From assembly GCA_029844215.1 (NCBI GenBank), contig CM056724.1, positions 30,232,446-30,296,445 of the forward strand: a stretch of 64,000 nucleotides of DNA, given 5' to 3'. Positions within the stretch are counted from its first letter, which is position 1; the number at the start of each line of letters is the position of its first letter. This DNA comes from Przewalskia tangutica. Taxonomy: Eukaryota; Streptophyta; Magnoliopsida; Solanales; Solanaceae. Made by a program: the position numbers and the translations under genes. Positions 10,601 through 22,424 of this stretch are shown piece by piece. Below the pieces are notes generated by a model, which was not told the DNA's origin, ran no database searches, and saw only the letters and a list, made by a program, of their open reading frames with translations.

Positions 10601-13147
10601 ATAGCAACCTGACATGCATCATACTACTCTCACTTTGCTTACTACATATGCCTAGTTTTGAGCAAATTAGATACAACAAACAACAACAACATACCGAATA
10701 CAATCCCACGAGTGGGGTCTGGGAAGGGTAGGATGTACGCAGAACTTACCTCTACCTTAGATGCCAACACCAAATCAATTTTCTAGTCGGGTCTATTTCA
10801 TTCCAACAATAAATATTATTCTTTTAAAGAAGAACAGTAGTTCTGTAAAACTTTTTTTGAGAATGGTAAATATATCGTGAGTCCTCTAAAACTAGGCTCT
10901 TTATATTTCACATTTATCCATGGATGTACAAGTCTCAAAGAAAAAGAAAAGCTCCAACAATACCGAACGTCATGGAACTACACTCATGTGAAAGCCCTCT
11001 TTTGACTAACATACTCTTTTTGATCTTCCCTATACCTTCATTTCAAAGTTGGAACCTAATGAATATAACAATAACAATTCCTTCAATCCAACAGGTTGTT
11101 ATTGCCTAAGTTGCTCGGACACGGGTGCGGATCTAGAGGTCTGGTCTTTCATGATCTAAATTTTAAGATTCGGAAGTATAAATACAGGTACAGGTGCGGG
11201 GATTCGGCTAAAATTAATTCAAATATCTAAAAGTAGAGTTATATGTCTAAATTATGAAATGCCGAGAAAATATTGATCAAGAGGAGAATCCTACGATATA
11301 AAAGGAAAAGGACTGACATGGGAATTTCATTTTCTTCAATTTCACCTTGGCTTTTGTTTTGATCACAGATTTCATTGTGTTTGTCCTGGATTTCTCCGTC
11401 GATTTTAGTTAAAGTACCCAAAATCGGTTGACCAAATCCGGTGCGGATCCTACATCCACACACACCCACGTTATGTCGACACGGGTGCGGCAAGAAAGTG
11501 AAGAGTCCGAGAAAATTAGGTTATTGCTCATGTGATATTTTATCTTGCCTACATCTTCATGAATGTTGGGTACATCCTAGGAGATCACAGGTCTTTTCAG
11601 ACAACTTCCCTTTGTGTAATTCTATATATATCTCATTCCCTTTTTTTTACCTTTAATCATCATATTGATGCACTATGGGACAGTACATATGGTCTACGTA
11701 AAACATGGTTAAATTATCTCAAGCAAAATTATCTCATTTTATCCTCGGTATGTGTCACTTGCACCTTCTATTGAAGATGACCATATCTAATATTATTCAA
11801 TCTTGTATGACTTTATATACATCTTAACATTTGCATTTATACGACATTCATCTTGTGGATATGTTGAGTCTTAAATGCCTCACAATCACTCCCACATAAA
11901 TTAACGATCTTACAACCGTTCTTCAAAACCTTTTTTTGACTTTGTTCAGCATCTTCCTGTTGTATAGCATAGCACTCTCATGAGTCATGACATTTCCTCC
12001 ATATGAACAATCCTATGTTAATTTTATGTATTACATCTTCAACTACGACTGCATTCTCCTGGATATAATAAACAATAAGATTAAAGAATCTATTGTTGTT
12101 TGGAAACTCTTTCACAAGCGATTACAAATAATTTTAAACAACAACAACATACCCAGTGTAATCCAACAAAGTAAAGTGAGGTATGGGGAGGGTAGAGTGT
12201 ACGCACACTTTACCCCTACCTTGACAGTTGGAGAAGCACTCGACTCAAGAGAAAGCATATCAAAACAGTTCAGAAAAGTAAATAACGAAAGTGAAGAAAC
12301 CAAGGCAAGATACTATAGAAAGAATGACAAAGCATTCTGAAAAAAGGAACAATAACTACAACAAAATAGTACGAAAATCAAAGTACAAGAAACAACAGAT
12401 AATAACAGAAATCGAAGGACAAAAACTATAGGATAAATACTACGACTACTAGAATGGAACGATATTACCTACTAACCTTATATCCTAGCGTATTTATATA
12501 TCATTTAGATTAAGGGCCCGTTTGGTACAGCTTATTAAAAAGAGCTTTTAGGAGTAGAGCTTTTCAAGTAGAGTTTTTTATCAAAAAGTTGTTAGGTGTT
12601 TGGTTGTCAATAAAAAAAGTGTTTTTGGCTTAAAAATAGGCAAAAGCAACCTCTACTTTCAAAAGCCCAAAATTTGAGCTTTTGGAAATAGAGGCCAGAA
12701 GTGCTTTTGGAATCCAAAAACACTTTTTCGATTTTGAACCAAACACTCCAATTTTTTGCCAAAAGTGCTTTTGGCCTTCCAAAAGCCCAACCAAACGGGC
12801 ACAAAAAGGGAAAGCATCTTCTAGAACAAGGTAATAAAAGCATAAGTGATAAACTGAAGGCATAACAGGAGAGATATTTTTTATAGGACAAAACCTTAGC
12901 CAAGAGTACTTCACTTAATTGGCCACATAATGCTTCCCTCCTTCCCTTGAGTGATTTTAACACAGTCCTGTACTCATTCAATCTGTCAAAAACACATCAT
13001 AATCACTACAATTAGAATCCTGTAATTACGACGAACTTAATTTTTTCGATTAAATTTTGTGAATTACCTGTAATTGACACAAAGAGTACAAATGGAAGGA
13101 AGATTTGAGTTCTCACATATACCACAGCAACTCGTTTTTCTCGTCAT
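4651..13147 (-). CDS. ATG14: ATG14-like subunit of the autophagy PI3-kinase complex (Vps38/Atg14 family), 12 exons
   Basis: Exons, 5' to 3': 13147-13068, 12982-12895, 10219-10120, 10030-9957, 9870-9799, 9721-9644, 8834-8710, 7624-7552, 7008-6947, 6851-6453, 6317-6224, 4851-4651. All introns are GT-AG and every phase joins, giving 1446 bp and 481 residues; the stop is TGA. Atg14 recruits the class III PI3-kinase complex (Vps34, Vps15, Atg6/Beclin 1) to the phagophore. Visible: an N-terminal Cys pair arrangement C8-x2-C11 and C20-x2-C23, then a charged helical region likely to form coiled coil (about 28-138, including NEYRTVLKSLKGRREAL), a conserved middle (ICNARLPRGLDPHSVPS), a serine-rich linker (252-300), a helical block (THKDLQKGI to SSKEVRSVFSLKM) and the tail TEDVEHWTRAMFIDATKK. 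Length and order agree with plant ATG14 proteins as I remember them. The frame is intact, so the gene is probably functional. Intron 2 (2.7 kb) and intron 11 hold transposon fragments. Exon ends are by eye. Confidence 0.93.
5588..6133 (-). mobile_element. 5'-truncated RTE-type LINE: end of ORF2 plus 3' tail with TTG repeats
   Basis: Read on the minus strand, 6133 to about 5995 encodes the C-terminus of an RTE-type reverse transcriptase protein (RRGRGRPKKYWGEVIRRDM, then QLTEDMTLDRGLWRTRI), followed by about 400 bp of 3' UTR. The last 130 bp match the widespread solanaceous TS-SINE tail, ending in TTGTTGTTG. The element is flanked by a 21-bp duplication (CTGGCACATGTCTACATACT plus A) at 5567-5587 and 6134-6154. 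It lies in intron 11 of the ATG14-like gene, in the gene's own orientation. Confidence 0.85.
7036..7495. repeat. Tandem duplication of about 226 bp in intron 8 of the ATG14-like gene
   Basis: Copy 1 (about 7036-7258) and copy 2 (about 7262-7495) share long stretches such as GATTCAAAGATAAAAAGAAA and AAGGCAAGTGCATTCACTAA. Equivalent bases are offset by 226 near the start of the copies. They differ by scattered substitutions and small indels, so the duplication is not recent. No exon is included. Confidence 0.9.
7766..7818 (+). mobile_element. TS-SINE/RTE tail fragment
   Basis: CTACCCTCCCCACACCCCAC followed by TTGTGGGTTTAAACTGGGTA and TGTTGTTG is the 3' end of the TS/RTE tail, here on the plus strand and heavily truncated. 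Intron 7. Confidence 0.65.
10674..10765 (-). mobile_element. TS-SINE/RTE tail fragment
   Basis: CAACAACAACATACCGAATA, then AATCCCACGAGTGGGGTCTG and GGATGTACGCAGAACTTACC, is the reverse complement of the TS/RTE 3' end, truncated on its 5' side. It lies in intron 2 of the ATG14-like gene. Confidence 0.75.
11106..11519. mobile_element. hAT-type MITE with 8-bp target duplication
   Basis: A 414-bp element with inverted ends CTAAGTTGCTCGGAC and GTCCGAGAAAATTAG. The subterminal word ACACGGGTGCGG occurs near both ends in the same orientation. GTTATTGC flanks it at 11098-11105 and 11520-11527, an exact 8-bp TSD as expected of the hAT superfamily. No coding capacity. It lies in intron 2 of the ATG14-like gene. 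Confidence 0.88.
12135..12345 (-). mobile_element. TS-SINE/RTE tail fragment
   Basis: AACAACAACATACCCAGTGT, a diverged middle with GGTATGGGGAGGGTAGAGTG, and TACCTTGACAGTTGGAGAAG followed by CTCGACTCAAGAG identify the tail. Homology on the 5' side of the element (rightwards here, towards 12480) resembles the RTE 3' UTR loosely, so this may be a truncated LINE rather than a SINE. Intron 2. Confidence 0.7.
12513..12804. mobile_element. MITE with GGGCCCGTTTGG ends
   Basis: The ends are GGGCCCGTTTGGTAC and CCAAACGGGCAC in inverted orientation. The interior has long inverted-repeat character built of AAAAGC and GCTTTT words, so the single strand could fold extensively. No target duplication was confirmed. 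Intron 2, near exon 2. Confidence 0.75.
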
Positions 13148-13908
13148 CTTCACTGTTCCCTAACCCTAGAATATCTACTACACATAATAATAAACTAAAA
13201 TTCAACAATTCGATACGTATAATTACAATTACATAGTGTCAAACACAAAATTAAGGAAAACTCACCAGGATATTGGAAAATCAACTCATGAAATAATAAA
13301 ATAGCTGCAATAATAGTACACAATTGTGGGGCTTAAATATGTGATTTGGTTAGATATATAATAATAACGATGACTATTGGTAATCTCTCACAAGTCTATG
13401 TGGCCGGAGCTCCGATGAGCTAAGGTTTTTAATTTTAAAAATTAAAACTATATGACCTTCGTATAGTGCAAGTTTGAAAGAATTGGCTAAGCGCTTTTGA
13501 ATTTTGATTGTATACACTTTGTACTCTTTCACTAATTAATTTTCTTTACTTTAATTAAATAATTTAACACCATTTGGATCATTTTGGTTGGCACTTGTCA
13601 GCATAATATTAAGTAACTCAAAAAAATTTGCATATTGAAAATGTTTGGAGTTTGGTTTGGAGAAAAAATACAGAAAATCACTCCTAAAATTGTCTTTGAA
13701 AATTCACTTTAGTAATTTAATTTTATGGGTGTTTATATACCCCTTACTTAAAATGAAATAAATACCACTTCAAATGCTGATATGACAAAATAATAATAAT
13801 GAAAGCACGTAATTTTTTTTAAAAGGTGGGTCCACTGTTATATTTCTCTCATCTTCTTCCTCAAAGTCGTTGAGCTCCCCCTCTCTCTTCGTTCTTGCCA
13901 GCTCCAAC
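13148..13908 (-). promoter_or_regulatory. Upstream region of the ATG14-like gene, possible 5' UTR intron
   Basis: On the minus strand a good donor (CTG|GTGAGT, donor G at 13265) and an acceptor (TTCTAG ending at 13165) could bound a 101-bp intron in the 5' leader, leaving a short leader before the ATG at 13147. The rest is AT-rich with no gene. From about 13840 a CT-rich stretch leads to the 8-bp target duplication of the large hAT pile, so the promoter, if extended, runs into repeats within 760 bp. Core promoter elements were not identified. Confidence 0.35.
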
Positions 13909-14420
13909 TAAGACTGGCCAGTGGGTCAGGTCGGCCCGGTCCATCTCCGACTCCGCCCCGATCCCCCTAAAAAAATGATGTCGGGACGTGACCTGGGCTC
14001 GTCCCGCCTAGGGATGAAAATGGATCGGATCTTGACCGGATCCTGCTATATCCAGATCTGTTTTTCATACCTGGATCCAGATCCTGATCCAGATTCATCG
14101 GATCCATAAAAATAATATCCAAATCCGGATCCATCAGATCCACCGGGTCCACGAATCGGATTTGGATCCACATGTAAAATAATTTGCCTTGAATAATATT
14201 CCCACCTATTGAAACTTTTTTGACAAAATGAAACTCAATCTGATTGAAAAATGCTTGAGTTCATTCAATCAACCTACACAAACATGACACCATTCTTCCA
14301 AAGTATATCTCTGTTAACGAATCCGATTTGAATTTTCAAAACGGTTTCACTATTTAAACCGATCCAACGAAATAATAACCATTATCAATCACTAGCATTT
14401 GCATTCGTAACGGAGGATAT

Positions 14421-14730
14421 TGTGGAAACAATATAGAAGTGCACAAGGGTACCATGAGGAGAAGTGTAGGATAACATTATTATTGAGTTTGTTATATTTG
14501 TTAAGATACTTAATGGAGTTAGTTAAGTGTTAGTTAGAGTTAGTTATGTGATTGCTAGATATTTTGGGGAATTATAAGAGTGTATATACACAGCTCTTGT
14601 ACAACATTATAAACATAACACATATATATGAAAACTTCTCTCTCTCAAATCTCTTATTCTCTCTCGAAGCTTCTCTATTCCTCTGTTAATGGCAATTTAA
14701 TTTTCTTCTAGTGACTGATGCAGAAGCTCA
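14421..14730 (+). repeat. 5' LTR of the first copia
   Basis: It matches the 3' LTR at 23409-23718 along its length with scattered substitutions, for example in CACAAGGGTACCATGAGGAG against CACAAAGGTACCATGAGGAG. A TATA-like stretch occurs before the CTCTTGTAC segment in the second half. Confidence 0.92.
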
Positions 14731-14733
14731 AGA

Positions 14734-14746
14734 TGGTATCAAAGCC
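14734..14746 (+). other. Primer binding site, initiator tRNA-Met
   Basis: TGGTATCAAAGCC differs at one base from TGGTATCAGAGCC, the usual complement of the 3' end of initiator tRNA-Met used by plant copia elements. Confidence 0.85.
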
Positions 14747-14950
14747 TTGTACGATATAGATCGAGAGGATTCAGTCAAATGCAGTGAGGAGTTCGAAGGA
14801 TCGGTTTCTGCAATCGACGAAATTGAAGTCACATGCAGTGAGGAGTTCGAAGGAATCTGTGTGCAATCGAAGAAATTGAACATCAAAATTTACTATCAAA
14901 TTGTATTGTGAGGATAAATACATGCAATTGGAACAAGTTCGACAACAACA

Positions 14951-17900
14951 ATGGGAACAAATGAAGATATGGTGAATGTAGTTGCGATGACAACGATGAA
15001 CATCGACCACAATTATCCTTTATACATGTTTCCATCTGATGCGCCAGGTTTGTTGTCGGTTGGGATAATACTAACTGGTATGGATAATTACACTTTATGG
15101 AGTAGGGCAATGAAATTAGCTCTACTAGGTAAAAATAAAATGGGATTTATAGATGGCACAGTGAAGAGAGAAACATTCAATGGTGAATTAATCAATCTCT
15201 GGGATATGTGTAATGTCATTGTAGTGTCGTGGTTGATGGGGGCATGTGAGTAAAAGTTTGCTCACTGGGATGTTATTCAATTTAGACTCCTATATGATAT
15301 GGAATGATTTGAGGATAGGTTCGATAAAATCAACAGCTCAAGAGTATTCCTGCTACATAAGGAGATAGTTACATTGAGACATGGAGCATTGTCAGTGTCT
15401 ATGTACTATTCCAGATTAAGGATCATTGATTCAATTATACCACCGTTATCTTGTTGTCCTAAGTCGAAAGAATTTGTAGATCATTTGCAATATCAAAGGA
15501 TGTTGCAATTTCTGATGGGACTTAATGATAACTATAGCCAATCTAGAAGCCAAGTCTTAATGATGCAGCAAATACCAAATCTGAACTAAGTTTTGCCATG
15601 ATCAATCAGGAGGAAAGTCAAAAGATGATGCAAGACACAATGGAACCATCTGCTATGTTCACAACAAGAAATGGGAGTGGAGTTCCAAGACAAAAGAAAT
15701 CATATAATCCCAATGTAGTGTATGGTTTTTACCATGAAAAAGGACACTTGAGAGTAGATTGCTTTAAATTGATGAAGTGTGATTTCTGTCATAAGACTGG
15801 ACATCTACAAGATGATTGTTACAAGTTGAATGGTTATCCTGAAAATTTTAAAGGAAAACCTAAGAAGGAAAATATGGTGTCAGGAAGATGTTAGCCATTT
15901 GAGGATACTGGTCAAGGAGATGAGGTCCAAAATCAACATCACATGTAATTTGGGAAGATACAGCAGCAGCATGGAACACACTTTGTATCAAGACACAATC
16001 CATATCAGAATTATCAAGGGACACATATGACAGCAGGCCAATTTACACCCAGCCAGCATAAACAGCTTCTCAATATGCTTGATAACAAAAATGCTACAGG
16101 AAATTTCAATGCTAGTGCAAACATGGCCGGTATATTTGTTTTTAATACAAAAGCAGTGTTGAAATGGATTATAGATACATGTGCGACAAATCACGTGATT
16201 GTAAATCATAAATACATACAAAACAAGAATCTGGTAGAAAATGTAGGAAGGGTACATTTACCCACAGGGTCTCTACTAAAATCTCACACATTTGTAATTA
16301 TCATCTAGGAAGAGGTGATGTCCTTAAGAGTGTATTGTGTGTTTCAAAATTCAAGTTTAATCTAATGTATGTCTCTAAAGTAACAAGGGAATTGAACTAC
16401 AGTGTTACATTTTTTCCTACATATTGTGTGTTTCAGGATCTCTTATATGGGAAGGTGAGAGCGATTGGTAGAGAGGAAGAAATATTGTACATACTCAGCC
16501 TAGACACACAGAATAAGACAGGAGAAATGAATAAGTATTTAGCAGCAACTCAACATGTTGATACAGTTACATAGCATCACAGATTGTGTCATGTACCTAT
16601 GAATGTGATGAAGAAGATTCCATATTTTAAGAATGATAATTCATTTGTTTTGAATAATTGTGAGGTATGTCCATTAGCTAGACATACTAGAGTACCATTT
16701 CCTATCAGCGCTAGTAGAAAGACAGAGTCACTCCAATTGTTACATATGGATGTATGGGGACCTTATAAAGTTGAAACATATAATGGAATGAGATATTTTC
16801 TGACTATTGTGGATGATTACTCTAGGTGGACTTGGATATTTTTATTGAGATTAAAATCAGATGTGATTACACTGCTAAAAAAATTCTTCACTGAAATACA
16901 TACTCAATTTGATATGAGGATAAAAGGGGTAAGATTAGACAATAGGACAAAATTCCTTAATCACAATTGTAGAGAGTTATTTCAATTGCATGGTGTGATA
17001 CATGAGAGTTCTTGTCCATATACACCACATCAAAATGGTGTTGTGGAAAGAAAACATAGACATATACTTGAAATAGCCAGAGCCATAAAGATTCAGGCTA
17101 ATATGCCAGATAGATTCTGGGGTTTTGTATTGAGAATGTTGCATATGTCATAAGCAAGATACCTTCTTCAGTTATAGGAAATAAATCACCTTATGAGATG
17201 TTATATAATAAAATGCCATCACTTTCTCATCTAAGAGTGATAGATTGTTTATGTTTTGTCATTGTCTAAAACAAATTGGATAAGTTTGGTCCTAGAGCTG
17301 TGAAAGTTGTCCTACTTGGTTATGGGACTTCACAGAAAGGATATAAACTATATGACATGGAAAATAGAACAATCTTCATGAGCGGGGATGTGGTATTCAT
17401 GGAAGCAGTCTTTCCTTTAAAAAATGACACAGATGACAGGCCTGATTTTATGAGATCACATGAGCATTTTTGCTATGATGATCTGGTATGTCAACAGAAT
17501 CTGAAAGTGAATGGCTCATCATTGGAGGATACATGTGGTAGTACATACATTAAGGAAGTCTCTGTCGCAATTGACAATTCAGAACATCAAACTGTAGAAT
17601 TGCCAATTGAAGCAGTATCATCTGAAATTGATATCAGGAGATCTGCCAGAGCCAGTAGACCCCTATGGCACAAAGATTATATTACCAAATATGGTAACAC
17701 TAAAAATGTTTGTATTCTATATCTGCTAGAATATACTATACATGGCTCTCATCTATATATCAGGATTTTGTGGCAAAAGTGTTTGCTGACACTGAACCTT
17801 GTAGTTACTCAGATGCTGCAACAGACAAGAGGTGGATAGAAGCAATGAAGACTGAGATTCAAGCACTGGAAGATAACAAGACATGGGAACTGATTGATCT

Positions 17901-19449
17901 TCCAAAAGAAAATAAGATCATTGGATGTAGATGGGTGTACAAAATAAAATACAAAGCATCATGAGAAGTTGAAAGATTCAAAGGCAGGCTGGTAGCCAAA
18001 GGGTACAACCTGAAAGAGGACCTTGACTATCAAGAAACATTATCATCTGTGGTCAAAATGACCACTGTGAAATCAGTAATATCAGTTGTAGCTGCTCAAC
18101 ATTGGAGCATTCACCAGATGGATGTGTATAATGCCTTTTTGTAGGAAGATCTTTATGAAGAAGTATATATGACACTTCCAAAGGGCTTCAATACTGCTAG
18201 AGGACAGAAAACGTGTGTAGACTGGTGAAGTCTCTATATGGTCTAAAGCAAGCTTCTAGGCAATGAAATATCAAGCTCACATCAGCACTAACTTCATCTG
18301 GTTTTATTCAAAGCCACAAAGATTATTCTTTGTTTACCAAACATGAGGAGAAAGGTAAGATAGTTGTTGTCCTTGTTTATGTTGATGATCTACTTATTAT
18401 TGGAAATGACTTAACTCTTATCCAACACACCAAGGAAAAACTTCATTCATCATTCAACATTAAAGATTTAGGAGAACTTATATATTTTCTTGATATAGAG
18501 TTTGCAAGAAACTCTCAGGGTATCATTATGCATCAAAGAAAATATGTTTTGGAACTCATATCAGATATGGAATTAGCATGTGCTAAAAGTGTCTCATCAC
18601 CCATGGAAATGAATCAGAAGCTCACAACCATGTAGTATGATCAGTCTATTATTTCAGAGGCAACTTCAGACACTACAGCATCAACTCAGGCACCTGATGA
18701 GTTATTGGCAGATCCCAGCATTTATAGGAGACTGATTGGGAGATTAATGTATCTTAAAAATACCAGACCTGATATAATATTTGATGTACAATGTTTAAGT
18801 CAGTTCATGCAAGATCCTAAGACTTCACACATGAAAGCTGGTATAAGACTGGTTAGATACATTAAACATGCACCAGGATCTAGAATTCTTATGTCTACTT
18901 CAAGCACTGCTCAACTTTAAGTGTTTTGTGATGCAAATTGGGGGTCATGTGTCAATAGTATGAGGTATTACTTGTTACCTTGTGAAGTTTGGATGTTCAC
19001 CTGTATCCTGGAAATCTAAGAAACAAGTGACTGTGTCCAGGAGCTCAGTAGAGGCTGAATATAGAGCCATGACAGCTTCAGTTGAAGAGGTAGACTGGAT
19101 TATAGGTTTATACAAGGAGCTTGGGATACATGTTCAGTTGTCAGTGTATGTCTTCACTGACAGCAAGTATGTACTCCAGATTGCTGCCAACCCTGTCTTC
19201 TATGAACAAACTAAACATATTGACATTGATTGTCATTTTATAAGAGAAAAAATTCAGGAAGGACTCATTGATGCTACTTATCTGTCTTTTGCAGAACAAC
19301 ATGTATATTTACTCACTAAAGCTCTTAGCAGTGTTCATCATGCTCGTTTAGTGTCCAAGCTAGGAATGAAGAACATCTTCATGTCTCCTAGCTTGAGGGG
19401 GATTGTTACACCCCGTAAGTCCAGGACATGTATAAGAGAATGTACGTAA
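14951..19449 (+). pseudogene. Copia gag-pol polyprotein remnant (gag, protease, integrase, RT, RNase H)
   Basis: Domains occur in copia order. Gag: NYTLWSRAMKLALLGKNKMG near 15090, with a CX2CX4HX4C knuckle CDFCHKTGHLQDDC near 15780. Protease motif DTCATNH (normally DTGATNH) near 16175. Integrase 16584-17153 with HMDVWG, a changed second motif (RLDNRTKF) and GVVERKHRH. RT with MDVYNAFL near 18120 and YVDDLLIIGND near 18380. RNase H with SSVEAEYRAM and TDSKYVLQIAANPVF to about 19330. At least ten stops or frameshifts break the frame (for example at 15251, 15587, 16306, 17151, 17963 and 18142). Same copia group as the element at 59.6-64 kb, but a different LTR. Confidence 0.92.
19391..19402 (+). 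other. Copia polypurine tract, now separated from its LTR
   Basis: GCTTGAGGGGGA is the second-strand primer tract. Its 3' LTR now starts 4 kb away at 23409 because a gypsy LTR inserted at the junction. Confidence 0.85.
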
Positions 19450-21918
19450 GGAATCAAGACTTGAAAATTGGTACGAAAGGAAGAATTGTTTTTCCGACGG
19501 AAAATCTTCCGAACGTCGGAAAGGAAAAATGTTCGTTGATGAGAATTGGATTCTCAAAATACATTATTTGAAGAGTATGGAACTTATTATCATTATGGAA
19601 ATTTATTTTTACGGATTTGGTCACGTGGGACCCACCCGAGGAATTTTACGTTTTGTGGGGCCCACGAGGGTTACGGAATTTTATGGACGAATGGGAGGGC
19701 GACACGTGGTACCCCCCCCCCCCACATAGTCTTGGACGAATTGAGGCAAGTATATAATGGTCATTGACCTATGTAGATGAACAAGTCTTGCTAGCTTGAG
19801 AAAATTGACCAAGTCAACTTGCCACTTGGATAAATATTAATTACTCTTCATCCTAGCCACACATATGTGATTATCTTGACCCTCCATTGTATTATATATA
19901 CACACTAGATGCAAGACCAAGTCTTCAACACTTAGAAATTTTTCACAACATTCTTGTTCTTCATATGAGCTCTCGGCATTAAGCATTTATCCACAAGAAA
20001 ATTTTGTAGTTTTGGTTCATTATTCACAAGACTTTAACCCAAGGTTCGTAAGGGTATTGTAAGGATATATCAATAGAAAGATCTCGGAAAAACGACGTTT
20101 TCACGTTAGTCGCAAGGCGAAAACCTAAGTCGTTTTCATAGTTTTGGATTGAAAATGGAAGAGAAGTTGGTTGTGAACTTCTAAGGTCTTCAAATAGCGG
20201 ATTAGAGCGTAAAGGAAAGGAGCTAAGAATTGCTAAGGAGCGACTTTGAATCTTGAAATTTATAAGGGCTTATAAAGGTAACAATCTTGTCATTTTAGTA
20301 ATTAAGATTACTTATTGTTGTAGCTATGGATATTAGCAAGCATGAGGTATATAGTATGAAGTTTGATAAGTGTACTGGCTATTGGAACCCTAATCCGAAA
20401 CTAGCATGTTTAACCTTTGAGATTACAATTCAATTTGGTTATTAGTTTAGTCGTCGCATGTTATATAAAGAGGGAATTGTAGTTGTTGAAGTTGTTTATG
20501 ACTATATAACATGTTAGACCTAAGAACTTGGATTGAAAAAGAATTGGAAAGGACTTTGTGTTGTTGTATATGTTAGCCGAGAATGACTTTGGATATTGAA
20601 CTACTTGGTATTAATTGTGGGGCAGAATTTTACACGTATTGTAAGGCGTGTAATCCCCTTTGATTGGTTGATGTATTGAGCCTTAAATGTGGCATGTTGG
20701 TTATTGATTATCGGGCCTTGAAAAGGGTGGAAAAGTACGTAGAAACAAAGGAGGTGCTGCCCAATTTTCCGTAGAATAAGAGACCGTGTACTTAGTATTA
20801 TTTTACGTTAGAAACTAGAAGTTGATAGTCGTGTTGTGGCCATTATAGGTTGACAATTCTACGTGCGGCGTATTCGACTTAGCTTGGGGATTAATCCTAA
20901 AAGGTATGTGAACCATCTCCTCTTCTTCTAGCATGATTCCTTATAATAAAGTAAGTAAGTCCTACTCCTTAAATGATCCATTCCTTGATTGTACTTGGAT
21001 TGCCTAATATAGAAGTTGTTATATATACTTCCTTGATTGTACTTTGGATGTTTAAATTGGAAGATGTTATAATCCATTCCCTTAATGAAGTTTGGATTTT
21101 TCAAAAGTGAAAGTATTTTACTTAAAGTACATAGAGTCTTGAAAAGGAAGTGGTTTCCAAATCTTTTGGCTAGTACCTTAGTTCCAAAACCTAAAGGTTG
21201 ATATAATGACTTTAGGGGAGTTAAAAGAGTGATTTACTTAATTGATGTAAAAGAGGAGAAAGGACATGATTTAAAAAGAAGTAATTTGTTTTAAAAGGTG
21301 TGAGTTACTTGAGGTTTAAAAGTAGAAGAAACTTGACTTCTAAAGTTAAGAAATTTGATCTCTAAAGTTAAGAGACTTGAAGTATTTTGAAAGTTAAGGA
21401 AATTGATTTGAAAGTATATGATACTTGGTTTTAAAAGTATAAGTCTCTTGGTTATAAAAAAAATGAATTTGTCTAAAACCATAAAGGGTTATAACGGTTT
21501 TATGGGAAGTTGGTTATAACGGCTTTATAGAAGGTTAAGAGAGTTGTCTATTTTGATTGATAGACATGAGTTGCCTAGGTTGTGAAATTTTAAGTTACTT
21601 GGTTTCAAAGTCTTGAAATGAATTTCTAAAAGTGTAGTAACTTAGTTTGAAAAATAGACATGCCTTGATACTACAGGTGTTAGTATCCTGGGGTTTTATA
21701 TAAAAAAGAGTCTTTTGAAAAGAATGAAAGTACGTAGTACTTAGGGTTAAAATTTCGGATTTTTATATAAAACGAAAGTGCCTTGAGTTTATAAAATGAA
21801 ATTCATTTTAGTATAATAATGAAAGTCTAAAGATTTTATGAACTTGCCTATGTGTGCTTGTGATAGCCTTTGAGTGCAAGTATTATATTTTTACGCTGTC
21901 GCGACTCTCAGCTGAAGG

Positions 21919-22260
21919 GCCAACTGTCTTATTGTGAGTTTACCTGGACGTACCGACAGTGATGTGGGATTCCACGGGTATGCTTCCATTATGATTAATC
22001 CTTGGACATGCTTATACGATGTGGGATTCCGGGGCATGCGACCAGGATGCGGGTTAGATTCCCGGATTGTTTGTATTACTCCTTGGACATGCTTATACGA
22101 TGTGGGATTTCGGGGCATGCGACCAGGATGCGGGTTAGATTCCCGGATTATTTGTATTACTCCCTGGACATGCTTATACGATGTAGGATTCCGGGGCATG
22201 CGACCAGGATGCGGGTTAGATTCCCGGATTATTTGTATTACTCGATTGGCGTCTTATCGA
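21919..22260. repeat. 81-bp tandem repeat inside the gypsy LTR
   Basis: Units begin at 22000, 22081 and 22162, with a decaying fourth at 22243 and a partial one before 22000. Each contains GGACATGCTTATACGATGT, GGGGCATGCGACCAGGATGC and GGTTAGATTCCCGGATT. Because 81 is a multiple of three, several frames stay open through the array, creating spurious repeat ORFs on both strands. Confidence 0.95.
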
Positions 22261-22424
22261 TGTGGGATTCCGGGCGTGTGACGGAGGCGGGTTAGATTCG
22301 GTTGTTTGTATTACCCGTGGTCATGTATGGTCATGCTTATCGATGTGGGATTAGGCATGCGACCGTATTGGATATTGTTATTCCATGGACTAGCCCTCAT
22401 GAGATTTAGTAGCGAGATGATGCA

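Noticed and set aside
11239..11656. Overlapping small ORFs upstream of ATG14 exon 3
   Set aside because: They lie in a MITE and adjacent intron sequence with no coding signature.
13921..14173. Short ORFs rich in Asp-Pro and Gly-Ser
   Set aside because: Created by GATCC-type repeated words at the end of the hAT-type element, and mirrored at 24167-24427.
22000..22260. Regular repeats considered as CRISPR-like
   Set aside because: Units are directly adjacent with no spacers, and the context is a plant LTR.
21891..22295. Open frames of about 100 codons with repeated peptides on both strands
   Set aside because: Produced by an 81-bp tandem repeat whose length is a multiple of three; located inside a gypsy LTR.
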